From assembly GCA_041504365.1 (NCBI GenBank), contig CP167917.1, forward strand, positions 2,108,001-2,172,000: 64,000 nt of DNA. The letters are read 5' to 3'. The notes beneath the pieces were generated by a model. That model was given only the letters and a program-made list of their open reading frames with translations, was not told where the DNA came from and made no database searches. Made by a program: the position numbers and the translations under genes. Below, piece after piece: positions 1-9,274 of this stretch; within the stretch, counting starts at the first letter, position 1, and every line of letters starts with the position of its first letter. This stretch comes from Dryocola sp. LX212 (GTDB lineage Bacteria; Pseudomonadota; Gammaproteobacteria; Enterobacterales; Enterobacteriaceae).

Positions 1-747
1 ATAGCGGGTGGTGATACGGACGTCTTCCGGTACGCCGCCGCAGAACGGGTGCGCGCTGACGTCCAGACGCCCCCCGTTGAAATCGAAGCCCAGCATCTGC
101 ATGGTTTCAAGGCCCAGCTCACGCTGCGTCTGGATGGCAAAAGGGCCGATGGGGTCGAGGGCAGGACGTTGAGACTGTTTATCGACCACTTTTTGCAGCA
201 GATCAGGCAGCCACCCTCGCAGATCGCCAAACAGCACGTCCAGCTTTTCACTGGTCATGCCCGGCTCGTAGAGATCGAGCAACGCATCGTAAGGGGTTTT
301 CCCCTTGGCTTCAGCGCGCAGCCTTGCCTCTTCGCGGCTCACGCGGACAACCTCTTTCAGATTGGCGGCAAAACCCTGCCAGTCGTTGGCCGGGCGCTGC
401 GTACGCCAGCCGTGTTCACAGCGGGTGCCGACCAGCGATTTCTCTTCAACCAACGAGTCCGGCAACACTACCGCTTCCTGATACTGACGCGTCATTTCAC
501 GCAGGTTAGCGCGTTCAACATCGTTAAGATCTTCCTGAGCGGCGGCCTGCAGGAAAGTAACGGTTTTCTTGTCGGTCAGGATCTGATGTTGCAGAACGCT
601 CAGCTCTGCCAGAGCTTCACCCCGGGCGGTGCTGCCGTTTGGCGGCATATTGGTGAACATATCCCAGCCAGCGATGGCGGAAAGATGTCCAAAGCGGGAC
701 AGGCGGCGGAAGGTGCGGGTGAGATGGTTATAGTTTTGCTTTTCCAT
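1..747 (-). CDS. Carboxypeptidase M32 (Taq family), N-terminal part, cut by window edge
   Basis: An open reading frame on the minus strand starts with ATG at 747 (GAGG ribosome site just upstream) and runs off the left edge after 249 codons. The last visible stretch reads FDFNGGRLDVSAHPFCGG and then TTRY, the conserved DVSAHPF region of M32 metallocarboxypeptidases. The N-terminus (MEKQNYNHLTRTFRRL, then an AIAGWDMFTNMP segment) also fits the family. These cytoplasmic enzymes remove C-terminal residues using a metal held by an HEXXH motif, which lies beyond the window and is not visible. E. coli K-12 lacks an obvious copy. The family call is firm; the physiological substrate is unknown. Confidence 0.88.
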   Translation of the reverse strand, partial: MEKQNYNHLTRTFRRLSRFGHLSAIAGWDMFTNMPPNGSTARGEALAELSVLQHQILTDKKTVTFLQAAAQEDLNDVERANLREMTRQYQEAVVLPDSLVEEKSLVGTRCEHGWRTQRPANDWQGFAANLKEVVRVSREEARLRAEAKGKTPYDALLDLYEPGMTSEKLDVLFGDLRGWLPDLLQKVVDKQSQRPALDPIGPFAIQTQRELGLETMQMLGFDFNGGRLDVSAHPFCGGVPEDVRITTRY

Positions 748-819
748 AGGGCCTCGCGAGTGTTATCGACGCTGCAAAAAATAGCAAAAAGCGTTGAAAA
801 ACACGAGGCCCGACGGTAG

Positions 820-2070
820 TTACTGTGCGCGATGGTGCAAACGGGAACCGGTTAGCAGGGCAATCACCAGCAGCGCACCGATAAAGCCCGCTACGCCGTT
901 CCAGCCGAACTGATGCCAGAACACGCCGCCGAGTGTACCGGCGATGCTGGATCCCAGGTAATAGCTGAACAGGTAAAGAGAGGAAGCCTGGCCTTTTGCG
1001 CGTTTCGCGCGTGGCCCAATCCAGCCGCTGGCGACCGAGTGGGCAGCAAAAAAGCCTGCGGAGAACAGCAGCATACCGCCGAATATCACAACCAGCGGAG
1101 AAAAAACGGTGAGGACAAGCCCCAGCAGCATGATGCCGGTCGAGAAAATCATCACCGGGCCACGCCCAAATTTCGCCGTCATAGCGCCCGCTTTCGGTGA
1201 GCTCCATGTCCCGGTCAGATAGGCCACGGACAGCAGGCCCACCACGGCCTGGCTCAGGAACCAGGGCGCTTCCATCAGCCGGTAGCCAATATAGTTAAAG
1301 AGCGTGACGAACGCGCCCATCAGCAGGAAGCCTTCGGCAAACAACAGCGGCAGCCCGTGGTCGCGCCAGTGCAGACGGAAATTAATAAACAGCGTTTTTG
1401 GGCGCAGTGAAGAAGGGCGGAAGTGCCGTGATTCCGGAAGGATTTTCCAGAACATAAGGGCCGAAGCCAGAGCAAAACAGCCGATCGCGGCGACGGCAAT
1501 GCGCCAGTTGAAGAAGTCCGTTATCACGCCGCTCAGCAGGCGTCCGCTCATGCCGCCGATAGAGTTGCCGCTGATATACAGCCCCATAGAGAAAGCCACC
1601 ACGCTCGGGTGGATCTCTTCGCTGAGATAAGTCATGCCCACCGCCGCTACCCCGCTGAGCGACAGGCCAATCAGCGCCCGCATAATCAGGATGCCGTGCC
1701 AGCTGGTCATCATGGTCGACAGCAGTGTGCAGCAGGAAGCCAGCAGCAGGGCGGTGACCATCACCGGTTTGCGGCCAATCGCATCGGACAGGGGGCCGGT
1801 AAACAGCAGGCCGATGGCCAGCAGGCCGGTAGAAATGGAGAGGGAAATACTGCTGCTGGCAGGCGTAACGCCAAACTCCTGCGACAGGACGGGCAGGATC
1901 GGCTGCACGCAGTACAGCAGGGCAAAAGTGGCAAGCCCGGCTGAAAACAGCGCCAGGGTTACGCGCATAAACTGCGGCGTACCACGCTTAATATAAAGAG
2001 GGGGGCTGGCTGAAATGCGTTCGTCAACGTCCTCTGTGGGGGCAGTGCTGACGGTAGATGTACGGCTCAA
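820..2070 (-). CDS. ynfM: MFS transporter YnfM
   Basis: A 12-helix major facilitator superfamily protein very similar to E. coli YnfM (417 aa), including the IKRGTPQFMRVTLALFSAG segment before helix 1 and the loop motif GPLSDAIGRKPVM. I place the start at TTG 2070, six bases after AAGGA, which matches the E. coli N-terminus MSRT. Another TTG at 2076 directly abuts the ribosome site and would add two residues. It is predicted to be an inner-membrane proton-driven exporter of small molecules; the natural substrate is not settled. It is divergent from the LysR gene ynfL, the same arrangement as in E. coli. Confidence 0.95.
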   Translation of the reverse strand: MSRTSTVSTAPTEDVDERISASPPLYIKRGTPQFMRVTLALFSAGLATFALLYCVQPILPVLSQEFGVTPASSSISLSISTGLLAIGLLFTGPLSDAIGRKPVMVTALLLASCCTLLSTMMTSWHGILIMRALIGLSLSGVAAVGMTYLSEEIHPSVVAFSMGLYISGNSIGGMSGRLLSGVITDFFNWRIAVAAIGCFALASALMFWKILPESRHFRPSSLRPKTLFINFRLHWRDHGLPLLFAEGFLLMGAFVTLFNYIGYRLMEAPWFLSQAVVGLLSVAYLTGTWSSPKAGAMTAKFGRGPVMIFSTGIMLLGLVLTVFSPLVVIFGGMLLFSAGFFAAHSVASGWIGPRAKRAKGQASSLYLFSYYLGSSIAGTLGGVFWHQFGWNGVAGFIGALLVIALLTGSRLHHRAQ

Positions 2071-2169
2071 AATCAATCCTTACTACGCTTTACGGTCTGT
2101 CCACTGAGAGTAGAAAAATGTAAATGTTCTGTCTAATATATTAATAATCTCAATTGATACATATCAGAT

Positions 2170-3078
2170 ATGACTATCGAATTAAGACACCTGCGCTACT
2201 TCGTGGCGGTGGCGGAAGAACTGCATTTTGGCCGGGCCGCCGCGCGCCTGCGCATCTCGCAGCCTCCGCTAAGCCAGCAGATTCAGATCCTTGAGCAGCA
2301 GATTGGTGCAAGGCTGCTGGCGCGCACCAACCGCAGCGTGAGCCTGACGGCGGCAGGGAGCCAGTATCTGAACGATGCCAGGCAGATTTTGAGCCAGGTG
2401 GAGGCGGCGGCGGTTCGCGCCTGGCGTCTGCACAGCGGCGAGACGGGGGAGCTGCGCATTGGCTTTACCTCTTCAGCGCCGTTTATTAAGGGCGTATCAG
2501 ATAGCCTGTCGACCTTCCGCAGGCGCTACCCGGACGTGCATATTCAGATGCGCGAAATCAATACCCGTCAGCAAATAGCGCCGCTCAACGATGGCGAGCT
2601 TGAGCTCGGGCTGATGCGTAACACGCGCCTGCCGGACACGCTGGACTGGAAGCTGGTGCTGCGTGAGCCGCTGCTGGCAATGGTGCACCGGGACCATCCG
2701 CTTGCCGGGGCGGCCGCTATCTCATTGCAGGATCTGGCCCTTGAGCCGTTCGTCTTTTTTGACGCCCACGTCGGGACGGGGCTGTACGACGACATCATCG
2801 GTTTGTTACACCGTAACGAAATTACCCCCTACATCACCCAGGAAGTGGGCGAGGCGATGACGATTATTGGGCTGGTCTCCGCCGGGCTGGGCGTGTCGAT
2901 TCTGCCAGCCTCCTTCAAACGCGTGCGCCTTAGCGACGTCGTCTGGTTGCCTATCCGCGAGCCGGAAGCGCAGTCGGAAATGTGGTTGGTCTGGCCAAAA
3001 CATCGCGAGCTTAGCGCCGCTGCCGTTCGCATCAGCGCCCTGCTGACCGAGGCAAATATAGGAAATTCTGCGCCGTAA
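2170..3078 (+). CDS. ynfL: LysR-family regulator YnfL
   Basis: The 302-residue protein opens with a typical LysR winged helix-turn-helix (LRHLRYFVAVAEELHFGRAA, then RISQPPLSQQIQ) and continues into a periplasmic-binding-protein-like effector domain (about residues 90-295). It corresponds to E. coli YnfL (about 297 aa). The gene is divergent from ynfM across a 99-bp AT-rich gap, the classic layout for a LysR regulator controlling its neighbour and itself. The effector is unknown. It is the next gene upstream of mlc but is separated by 117 bp containing the mlc operator. Confidence 0.93.
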   Translation: MTIELRHLRYFVAVAEELHFGRAAARLRISQPPLSQQIQILEQQIGARLLARTNRSVSLTAAGSQYLNDARQILSQVEAAAVRAWRLHSGETGELRIGFTSSAPFIKGVSDSLSTFRRRYPDVHIQMREINTRQQIAPLNDGELELGLMRNTRLPDTLDWKLVLREPLLAMVHRDHPLAGAAAISLQDLALEPFVFFDAHVGTGLYDDIIGLLHRNEITPYITQEVGEAMTIIGLVSAGLGVSILPASFKRVRLSDVVWLPIREPEAQSEMWLVWPKHRELSAAAVRISALLTEANIGNSAP

Positions 3079-3161
3079 TAAGCTCAAATATGTGCGGCAA
3101 ATCACAACCCTACGTAAATATTTGACTCCTCTGCTTGAAGTGTTTCACCATAGCCCAAAGT

Positions 3162-3183
3162 TTATTTCGAAGCGCGAAAATAA
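3162..3183 (+). promoter_or_regulatory. Mlc operator in front of mlc
   Basis: A 22-base imperfect palindrome with arms TTATTTCG and CGAAAATAA lies 12 bases before the GTG start of mlc. It matches the established Mlc box pattern found at ptsG, manX and mlc itself, which implies negative autoregulation relieved when unphosphorylated PtsG titrates Mlc to the membrane. Seen directly: the palindrome and its position. Its function is inferred from E. coli. Confidence 0.8.
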
Positions 3184-3195
3184 AGGGAGCATGAC

Positions 3196-4413
3196 GTGGT
3201 TGCTGATAGCCAGCCGGGGCACATCGATCAGATTAAGCAGACGAATGCGGGGGCGGTTTACCGCCTCATCGATCGGCACGGCCCTGTTTCGCGCATCGAT
3301 CTCTCCCGTCTGGCGCAGCTGGCCCCCGCCAGCATTACGAAAATAGTCCGTGAAATGCTCGAAGCCCACCTGGTGCAGGAGACGGAAATTCAGGATCCCG
3401 GCAGCCGGGGCCGCCCGGCGGTGGGCTTAATGGTGGAAACAGAAGCCTGGCACTATCTGTCCGTGCGCATTAACCGCGGCGAAATCTCCCTTGGCCTGCA
3501 CGATCTCAGTAGCCAGCTTATCGTTGAGGATACCGTTTCTCTGCCGCTGGATGACCCGAATCCGCTGCTTTCCCGCGTTATTAGCCAGGTCGACCAGTTT
3601 TTCATCCGCCATCAGCACAGGCTCGAACGCTTAACCGCTATCGCCATTACGCTGCCGGGCATCATCGACACGGTAAAAGGTATCGTCCATCGGATGCCGT
3701 TTTATGACGTCTGTGATATGCCGCTGGGCGAAGAGCTGGAGAAGCACACCGGCGTACCGGTGTTTATTCAGCATGATATCAGCGCGTGGACGATGGCGGA
3801 GGGGCTGTTTGGCGCTTCACGCGGCGCCCGCGATGTGATTCAGGTTGTTATCGATCATAACGTCGGGGCGGGCGTTATCACCGATGGGCGTTTGCTGCAC
3901 GCGGGAAGCAGCAGCCTGGTCGAAATTGGCCATACCCAGGTCGACCCGTACGGCAAGCGCTGCTACTGCGGAAACCACGGCTGCCTCGAGACAATTGCCA
4001 GCATTGAAAGCATCCTCGAGCTTGCCCAACAGCGCATGAACCAGTCGATGGGTTCGATGTTGCACGGCCAGCCGCTCACCGTCGAATCGCTTTGTGATGC
4101 TGCCTTACAGGGCGATCTATTGGCGAAAGATATTATTCTGGGCGTGGGGATTAACGTTGGCCGCATCCTGGCCATGATGGTTAATTTATTTAATCCTCAA
4201 GTGATACTTATTGGTTCCCCCCTTAACCGCGCGGCCGACATTTTGCATCCGGCGATCACCAGCTGTATCCGTCAGCAGTCGCTACCCGCATACAGCCAGC
4301 ACATGGTCGTGGAAAGCACCCAGTACAACCACCGCGGCACCATGGCCGGGGCGGCGCTGGTCAAAGACGCAATGTATAACGGTTCGTTACTGATTCGCCT
4401 GCTGCAGGGATGA
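3196..4413 (+). CDS. mlc: Mlc global repressor of glucose/PTS genes (ROK family)
   Basis: A 405-residue ROK-family repressor nearly colinear with E. coli Mlc (DgsA, 406 aa). The N-terminal helix-turn-helix (VSRIDLSRLAQLAPASITKIV) is followed by a ROK domain carrying the zinc site His246, Cys256, Cys258 and Cys263 in GHTQVDPYGKRCYCGNHGC. The C-terminal amphipathic region ends in NGSLLIRLLQG, identical to my recollection of the E. coli end. The start is GTG (MVADSQPGHIDQIKQTNAG), as in E. coli. Mlc represses ptsG, ptsHI, manXYZ, malT and itself when glucose is absent and is captured by dephosphorylated PtsG during glucose uptake. The Mlc box just upstream supports autoregulation. Confidence 0.97.
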   Translation: MVADSQPGHIDQIKQTNAGAVYRLIDRHGPVSRIDLSRLAQLAPASITKIVREMLEAHLVQETEIQDPGSRGRPAVGLMVETEAWHYLSVRINRGEISLGLHDLSSQLIVEDTVSLPLDDPNPLLSRVISQVDQFFIRHQHRLERLTAIAITLPGIIDTVKGIVHRMPFYDVCDMPLGEELEKHTGVPVFIQHDISAWTMAEGLFGASRGARDVIQVVIDHNVGAGVITDGRLLHAGSSSLVEIGHTQVDPYGKRCYCGNHGCLETIASIESILELAQQRMNQSMGSMLHGQPLTVESLCDAALQGDLLAKDIILGVGINVGRILAMMVNLFNPQVILIGSPLNRAADILHPAITSCIRQQSLPAYSQHMVVESTQYNHRGTMAGAALVKDAMYNGSLLIRLLQG

Positions 4414-4540
4414 TCCTTTTCATTGATGCAATAAATATTGCGCTATCTCAAACCGCCCCTTTCCCGCATCTTTTAGACTTCCGGCACTGAACTATTCATT
4501 TTTCAATAAAGTTTTTTGCGTATTACCCTCGGGAGTTATC

Positions 4541-5236
4541 ATGCTTAAGCGTTTCTTTATCACAGGTACCGATACCGCAGTCGGCAAGACGGTGGTGTCA
4601 CGCGCGCTGTTGCAGGCGCTGGCAACCAGTGGCAAAAGTGTTGTCGGCTACAAGCCGGTAGCCAAAGGGAGCAAAGAGACGCCGGACGGACTGCGTAACA
4701 AAGACGCGCTGGTTTTACAGAGCGTTTCTACTCTGGAGTTGCCCTACGATGCCATTAACCCAATCGCGCTAAGCGAAGTGGAGAGCAGCGTCAGCCACAG
4801 TTGCCCAATTAACTACACTTTGCTGTCGGATGGCCTGCAAAACCTCAGCCGTATGGCGGATCATGTGGTAATTGAGGGAACAGGCGGCTGGCGCAGCCTG
4901 ATGAACGATCTTCGTCCACTGTCGGAGTGGGTTGTGCAGGAACAGCTGCCGGTGCTGATGGTGGTGGGTATTCAGGAGGGCTGCATCAACCATGCGCTGC
5001 TGACCGCCCAGGCCATCGCCAACGACGGCCTGCCGCTGGTGGGCTGGGTGGCTAACCGTATTAATCCGTGCCTGGCGCACTACGCTGAAATCATCGACGT
5101 GCTGAGCAAAAAGCTGCCGGGGCCGCTGATGGGCGAACTGCCTTATCTGCCGCGTGCCGAACAGCGCGAGCTGGCGCAGTACATCGATTTATCCGTGCTC
5201 GACAGCGCTCTGACGGTAGACCGAGTGGGGGCGTAA
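4541..5236 (+). CDS. bioD2: Dethiobiotin synthase paralogue BioD2
   Basis: A 231-residue ATP-dependent carboxylase of the BioD family (E. coli BioD2/YnfK). The P-loop GTDTAVGKT occupies residues 9-17 and the conserved EGTGGW segment lies near residue 110; in BioD1 the latter reads EGAGGW. The reaction is 7,8-diaminononanoate + CO2 + ATP to dethiobiotin, the step before BioB in biotin synthesis, in the cytoplasm. It lies outside any bio operon, as in E. coli, where BioD1 is the main enzyme. Its last 48 bases overlap the 3' end of clcB on the opposite strand. Confidence 0.92.
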   Translation: MLKRFFITGTDTAVGKTVVSRALLQALATSGKSVVGYKPVAKGSKETPDGLRNKDALVLQSVSTLELPYDAINPIALSEVESSVSHSCPINYTLLSDGLQNLSRMADHVVIEGTGGWRSLMNDLRPLSEWVVQEQLPVLMVVGIQEGCINHALLTAQAIANDGLPLVGWVANRINPCLAHYAEIIDVLSKKLPGPLMGELPYLPRAEQRELAQYIDLSVLDSALTVDRVGA

Positions 5237-6448
5237 CCAGCGCGACAGCGCGGATGCCACCACGCAGGCTACCAGCAGGCCGGGGAGCAGCGAAAACTCC
5301 CCGGTCATTTCACAAACCATCAGCGTCGCCATAATCGGCGCATGCGTCGTTGCCGCCAGCAGCGTTGCCATGCCGGTTAACGCCATCAGAATAGCCACCG
5401 ACTCCCCGCTTGCGGGCCACACGCCGCAGAACTGCCCGAACAACATTCCCAGCGCCGCGCCCACGAACAGGGTTGGCGTAAATACCCCTCCCGGTGCCCC
5501 CGACCCGCTGCTTGCCAGCACCGCCGCAAGCTTACAGAGCAAAATAGCTGCCACAAACAGCAGGGCCGGCGGTCGCGAAAGAAACGACTGCACCACGCTA
5601 TAGCCGTTCCCCCACACCAGCGGGGTGATAAGCGAAAGCAGGCCGACAATCAGCCCGCCAAGAGCCAGCTGTAATGGCGGCGTCAGATGCAGGCGACGAA
5701 ACAGCTCGCCGCTTGTTGCCATCATCCACAGGAACAGGGGACCGGCAACGCCGGCCAGTACGCCAAGTATGCCCATCAAACCATACTGGAGAGGGATTGG
5801 GGCGCTGAGAATTTTGACGGTATAAAGCAGCGTCTGCCCGCCGCTGAGAAGGTTAGTGACCAGCAGGGCGGTCACGGCCGCGATCACTACCGGCCCAAGC
5901 GAAGCGAGCATCAGGGTGCCAAAAAGAATTTCAGCGATAAACAGGCTGCCCGCCAGCGGCGCGTGATAGGCGCTGGCCATCCCGGCGGCGGCCCCGCAGG
6001 CCACCCAGAGCTTCCATTCATCGCTGCGGGTAAAGCGCTGGGCAAACACCGACGCGAAGACCGTCGCCAGTAAAACCATGGCCCCCTCCCGCCCGATGGC
6101 GCTGCCGCTGGCGACAACCAGCAGCGAGGCGGCGGATTTTACCAGGCTTGCGGGCACGTCCAGCCGCCCGTCACCGGTTTCAATCGCTTCCATGTAGTCC
6201 GTGGGCGCGCTGGGGCGTTGACGAGTTGCACGCTGCCAACCCCAGAGCAGTAAACCGGCCAGTAGCCCGCCAATCGCGGGGGTAATCAGCCTGCGCCAGG
6301 AAGGCAGGGCCGCAGCCGCCGCAACCAGGCTACCGCCGTGGTCGCCCAGAAAAAGGCCTTCAAGCAGATACATCGACTGGCGGAACAGCCAGACTACAAC
6401 GGCGGAGGCTATGCCGATCCCGACGGCGAAAACCAGCCGTCTGAGCAT
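5189..6448 (-). CDS. clcB: ClcB voltage-gated-type chloride/proton channel family protein
   Basis: A polytopic CLC-family membrane protein. Family signatures are present: GSAIGREGA (containing the gating glutamate), AEILFG (coupling-glutamate region) and [17 protein letters not shown] 6448 gives 419 residues, matching E. coli ClcB (418 aa, MFHRLL aligning to MLRRLV). An upstream ATG at 6484 would add 12 residues. Neither start has a strong ribosome site. ClcA and ClcB support extreme acid resistance in E. coli by chloride/proton exchange. The gene converges on bioD2 with a 48-bp coding overlap. The identification is secure; the start is less so. Confidence 0.92.
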   Translation of the reverse strand: MLRRLVFAVGIGIASAVVVWLFRQSMYLLEGLFLGDHGGSLVAAAAALPSWRRLITPAIGGLLAGLLLWGWQRATRQRPSAPTDYMEAIETGDGRLDVPASLVKSAASLLVVASGSAIGREGAMVLLATVFASVFAQRFTRSDEWKLWVACGAAAGMASAYHAPLAGSLFIAEILFGTLMLASLGPVVIAAVTALLVTNLLSGGQTLLYTVKILSAPIPLQYGLMGILGVLAGVAGPLFLWMMATSGELFRRLHLTPPLQLALGGLIVGLLSLITPLVWGNGYSVVQSFLSRPPALLFVAAILLCKLAAVLASSGSGAPGGVFTPTLFVGAALGMLFGQFCGVWPASGESVAILMALTGMATLLAATTHAPIMATLMVCEMTGEFSLLPGLLVACVVASALSRWLRPHSVYRQSAVEHG

Positions 6449-6550
6449 GCCATGGATATCGGGGAAGTGATTTAAGCGTTGCATAAACAATAGCGTAGCG
6501 GGAAAAGGGGGATATTGTGCGGCAGAAACTGCTTTCCCTTAAGCTTCCGG

Positions 6551-6578
6551 AAAGAAAAAGGGTCCGTTACAGGACCCC
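6551..6578 (-). terminator. Rho-independent terminator of the bicupin-to-MFS operon
   Basis: Read on the minus strand, GGGTCC, a six-base loop and GGACCC are followed by TTTTTCTTT. The hairpin lies 12 bases beyond the bicupin stop codon, so it closes the leftward operon. Confidence 0.8.
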
Positions 6579-6589
6579 TGGCTGGGTAA

Positions 6590-7756
6590 TTATACGGGCT
6601 GTTCGATTTTCAGCCCCGCGCGACGGGCGGTGGCGGGCAAAATGCTGGCGATAGCAACGTAGCCGTCCGGATCGAGGCAGCGGTCATTTTCACGGGCACG
6701 TTCGATAATGTCTTTGTCCCAATAAAGGCGTTTGCGCTGGTCGCCTTTGGTGGTCAGGATTGCCTCCATTACGCCGTCGGTGGCGCGGTAGCGACGCCAG
6801 CTGCCGCCGGGCACGGAGATCACCGAACCTTCGGTTGCGACAATCGACACTTCCTCGCCCTGGCGGTTCCAGGTCACCTCCAGGGTGCCTTTAAACACCA
6901 TCAGCACCTGCGTTTCCGGGCAGCAGTGCAGGCCAACCAGGCAACCGTCCTGAATGCGCAGCCACTCAACGGAAAAACCGTGCGGGTTAACGATAGCGGG
7001 CGCGCTGTTGCGATCCTGGGAGATGCCGAAGCCGATAACCGGAGCGATTTCACCGCCGTGGCCGGGCAGAACCGCATCCAGCAGCCCATCGCGGGACCAC
7101 TGACGCTGCTCACCCGTTACCGCGCGGCGGCTCATCTCATCTACGGAATAATCCCGCAGCGCAGCGATCTGCTCCGGGGCAAGAGGCTGTAGCCGCTCGC
7201 TTTCCGCCGGTACCGGCGCGCCCGCCTCAACGTCAATCAGCATATTATCCCGGCTGAGATACAGGCCGTATTCGCTGGCCGCGTCCAGAATCGACGGGTG
7301 CCAGATTATTCCGCCAGTGTTGTCGCCGCCGAGCACGGTAAAGACCATGCCGCTGGTGTCCTGCGGGCTGACGTTGGTAAAGCCGCGGAAAATCCACGTC
7401 GGGATCGACAGAATTGCCGGAGCGCTGAACTCTGCCTCATGCTCGCCGTTCGCCCCCCAGCGGAAGCGCCAGCTCCCTTCATGAATAAGGAACACTTCGG
7501 CGGTGAAGTGCAGATGGAGGTTATTCGTCACGCCTTTGGGCATGGCGGCCGCGCCAATATTAAAGCCGTGGGCTTCAGGAATGTTCACCACCTGCGAGGC
7601 GGACTGGGTGACGCCCGGCCCGATAAACGAATAATTCTGCTTGAGGTGTGAACCCGGCAGCTTGCAGTCGATAAACGCCACGCTGCATGAAACCCGGTCT
7701 TCCGGAAGCACGAGACGGCGGCGCGCCTCTTCCTGAGTCAGTGTTACGTATTGCAT
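6590..7756 (-). CDS. Bicupin-domain protein, possible dioxygenase or isomerase
   Basis: A 388-residue protein that appears to hold two cupin barrels. The first, near residues 30-170, has the metal-type motif NNLHLHFTAEVFLIHEGSW. The second, near 230-350, has GCLVGLHCCPETQVLMVFKG and ends in a SVISVPGGSWRRY strand. I chose ATG 7756 because AAGGAG sits seven bases before it; the reading frame stays open upstream to 8122, but that part lies inside the aldolase gene. Bicupins include gentisate, quercetin and homogentisate-type dioxygenases as well as isomerases. Histidines are present in both motifs, so metal binding is plausible, but I do not recognise the substrate. It is the last gene of a leftward operon, 10 bases after the aldolase gene. 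Confidence 0.8.
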   Translation of the reverse strand: MQYVTLTQEEARRRLVLPEDRVSCSVAFIDCKLPGSHLKQNYSFIGPGVTQSASQVVNIPEAHGFNIGAAAMPKGVTNNLHLHFTAEVFLIHEGSWRFRWGANGEHEAEFSAPAILSIPTWIFRGFTNVSPQDTSGMVFTVLGGDNTGGIIWHPSILDAASEYGLYLSRDNMLIDVEAGAPVPAESERLQPLAPEQIAALRDYSVDEMSRRAVTGEQRQWSRDGLLDAVLPGHGGEIAPVIGFGISQDRNSAPAIVNPHGFSVEWLRIQDGCLVGLHCCPETQVLMVFKGTLEVTWNRQGEEVSIVATEGSVISVPGGSWRRYRATDGVMEAILTTKGDQRKRLYWDKDIIERARENDRCLDPDGYVAIASILPATARRAGLKIEQPV

Positions 7757-7766
7757 GTTGTTCTCC

Positions 7767-8558
7767 TTAATAGCCTGAAGAGCCGCTTGCGGACGGCGTT
7801 TCGCCGCGTGCATAAGCCACGGCCTCGCGGGACGCGCGGCCAAGCTGCATGACGTCATTGGCGGGGGTAACAAAAGAAAAGCCTTCTGCCAGACGCTTTG
7901 CGGCGGCCTGGCCGGAGGTACAGAAGATACCGGCGACTTTGTTATGCGCCCGGCTGCGGGCAACGACGAGCTCCACGGCGGCCAGCATTTTCGGGTGCTG
8001 TGATTCGGCGCTGGCGCTGCCGGTGAGGGTAAGCGAGAGATCGTTGGGGCCGATAAACACGCCGTCCAGCCCGTCGGTGGCCAGAATCGCGTCAAGATTG
8101 TCCAGCCCCTGCTGGGTTTCAATCATCGCCAGCGTCAGGATCTCTTCGTTGGCATACTGCGGATAATCTTTACCGCCGTAGAGCAGGGCACGCGCGGGGC
8201 CGAATGAGCGGTTACCCAGCGGCGGATAGCGGCAGGCGGCAACAAACTGCTGCGCCTGCTCAGGCGTGGAAACCATCGGGCAGATAATGCCCCAGGCACC
8301 GGCGTCCAGCAGCCGCATGATCTGCGCGGGATCGTTGCTGTTCACCCTGGCAAGCGGCGTGGCCGGGGTAGCGGAAATGGCCTGCAGCATGGCGAGTGCG
8401 CTGGCAAAGTCGATCATGCCGTGCTGCATATCAACGGTGACGGAATCGTATCCCTGATGACCAGCGATTTCAGCGCTGTAGCCGGAAGGGATGGCCAGCC
8501 AGCCGTTAATCACCGGCTGCTGCCGGCGAAAGGCCTCTTTAAGCGAATTTTTTCTCAT
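7767..8558 (-). CDS. HpcH/HpaI-family class II aldolase
   Basis: A 263-residue TIM-barrel aldolase of the 4-hydroxy-2-oxoheptanedioate (HpaI)/citrate-lyase-beta fold. Expected residues are present: His46 (VDMQHG), Arg71 (LARVNSND), metal ligands Glu147 (AMIETQQGLDNLD) and Asp173 (GPNDLSL). The family retro-aldol reaction splits a 4-hydroxy-2-oxo acid into pyruvate (or oxaloacetate) and an aldehyde, using a divalent metal. Its start overlaps the hydrolase stop (ATGA), so translation is coupled. In this locus it is the probable carbon-carbon cleaving step, but the substrate cannot be read from sequence. Confidence 0.88.
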   Translation of the reverse strand: MRKNSLKEAFRRQQPVINGWLAIPSGYSAEIAGHQGYDSVTVDMQHGMIDFASALAMLQAISATPATPLARVNSNDPAQIMRLLDAGAWGIICPMVSTPEQAQQFVAACRYPPLGNRSFGPARALLYGGKDYPQYANEEILTLAMIETQQGLDNLDAILATDGLDGVFIGPNDLSLTLTGSASAESQHPKMLAAVELVVARSRAHNKVAGIFCTSGQAAAKRLAEGFSFVTPANDVMQLGRASREAVAYARGETPSASGSSGY

Positions 8559-9274
8559 GCTTGTGACTCCTTGATCCAGACCCGCAGGGCCGTGGCAACC
8601 CAGTCAGGGGCTTCCAGCGGCAGAAAGTGGCCGCTATCTGAGTGGGTTAACCAGCGTGCGGTTTTAGCCGCTTCGGCGGCGAGCTGGTGATGTTGTGGGG
8701 TACAAATGGCGTCATGCGCGCCGTTGAGGATTAACGAAGGTCTGCTGAACGCTGCCAGGGGTGCACGGTGGTCGGCGCGGGAAATTGCTATTTCTGTTTG
8801 TCGGGAAAAGGTTTCGATGCCGGACTCGTCAGCCATGGTCGTGATAACCGAATGCAATCCAGCATCGTCCAGATGCCCCGGCGCGACGTACTTCTGCCAC
8901 ATCTTTTCGCTCACCCAACGTTCGGCACCCAGTGCCTGCGCTTCAGAAACTGCCGCCCGCCGACCGACGGCGTTAGCGGGCAAATCCGCAAGTGGATTCA
9001 CCGAGAGCAGGGCCAGCCCGGCAATCCGCTCCGGGGCGTCGGCCAGCAGTTGCAGCGCGACCATAGCGCCAAGGGAAAACCCCGCCACACAGAAGCGCGG
9101 TGGCAAAGTCACGAGCAGACGGGAAGAAAGCTCCCGCGCGGAATCTGCGCCGCTGGTGACAATGCTGGTTACGTGGCTGACGCGAAGCCGTTCGATGACC
9201 GGCTGCCACAGGCGGTGGTTGCACAGCGTGCCACCCAGCAAAATCAGCGGTGTGTCGTGATTATCCAACATCAT
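8555..9274 (-). CDS. Alpha/beta-hydrolase
   Basis: A 239-residue single-domain alpha/beta-hydrolase. The nucleophile elbow GFSLG places the catalytic serine at residue 67; the acid is probably Asp188 (NGAHDAICTP) and the histidine His216 (SDSGHFLPLE). The N-terminal LILLGGTLCNHRLW carries the oxyanion-hole glycines. There is no signal peptide, so it is cytoplasmic. It resembles enol-lactonase or ester-hydrolase type members, which would suit opening of a lactone formed by a dehydrogenase. ATGA overlaps join it to the SDR gene upstream and the aldolase downstream. Confidence 0.82.
   Translation of the reverse strand: MMLDNHDTPLILLGGTLCNHRLWQPVIERLRVSHVTSIVTSGADSARELSSRLLVTLPPRFCVAGFSLGAMVALQLLADAPERIAGLALLSVNPLADLPANAVGRRAAVSEAQALGAERWVSEKMWQKYVAPGHLDDAGLHSVITTMADESGIETFSRQTEIAISRADHRAPLAAFSRPSLILNGAHDAICTPQHHQLAAEAAKTARWLTHSDSGHFLPLEAPDWVATALRVWIKESQA

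Noticed and set aside
49-819. Plus-strand frame of 256 codons
   Set aside because: It runs antisense to the clear M32 carboxypeptidase frame on the minus strand and has no recognisable domain.
7757-8122. Upstream extension of the bicupin frame
   Set aside because: It lies inside the aldolase gene; a good AAGGAG ribosome site precedes ATG 7756.
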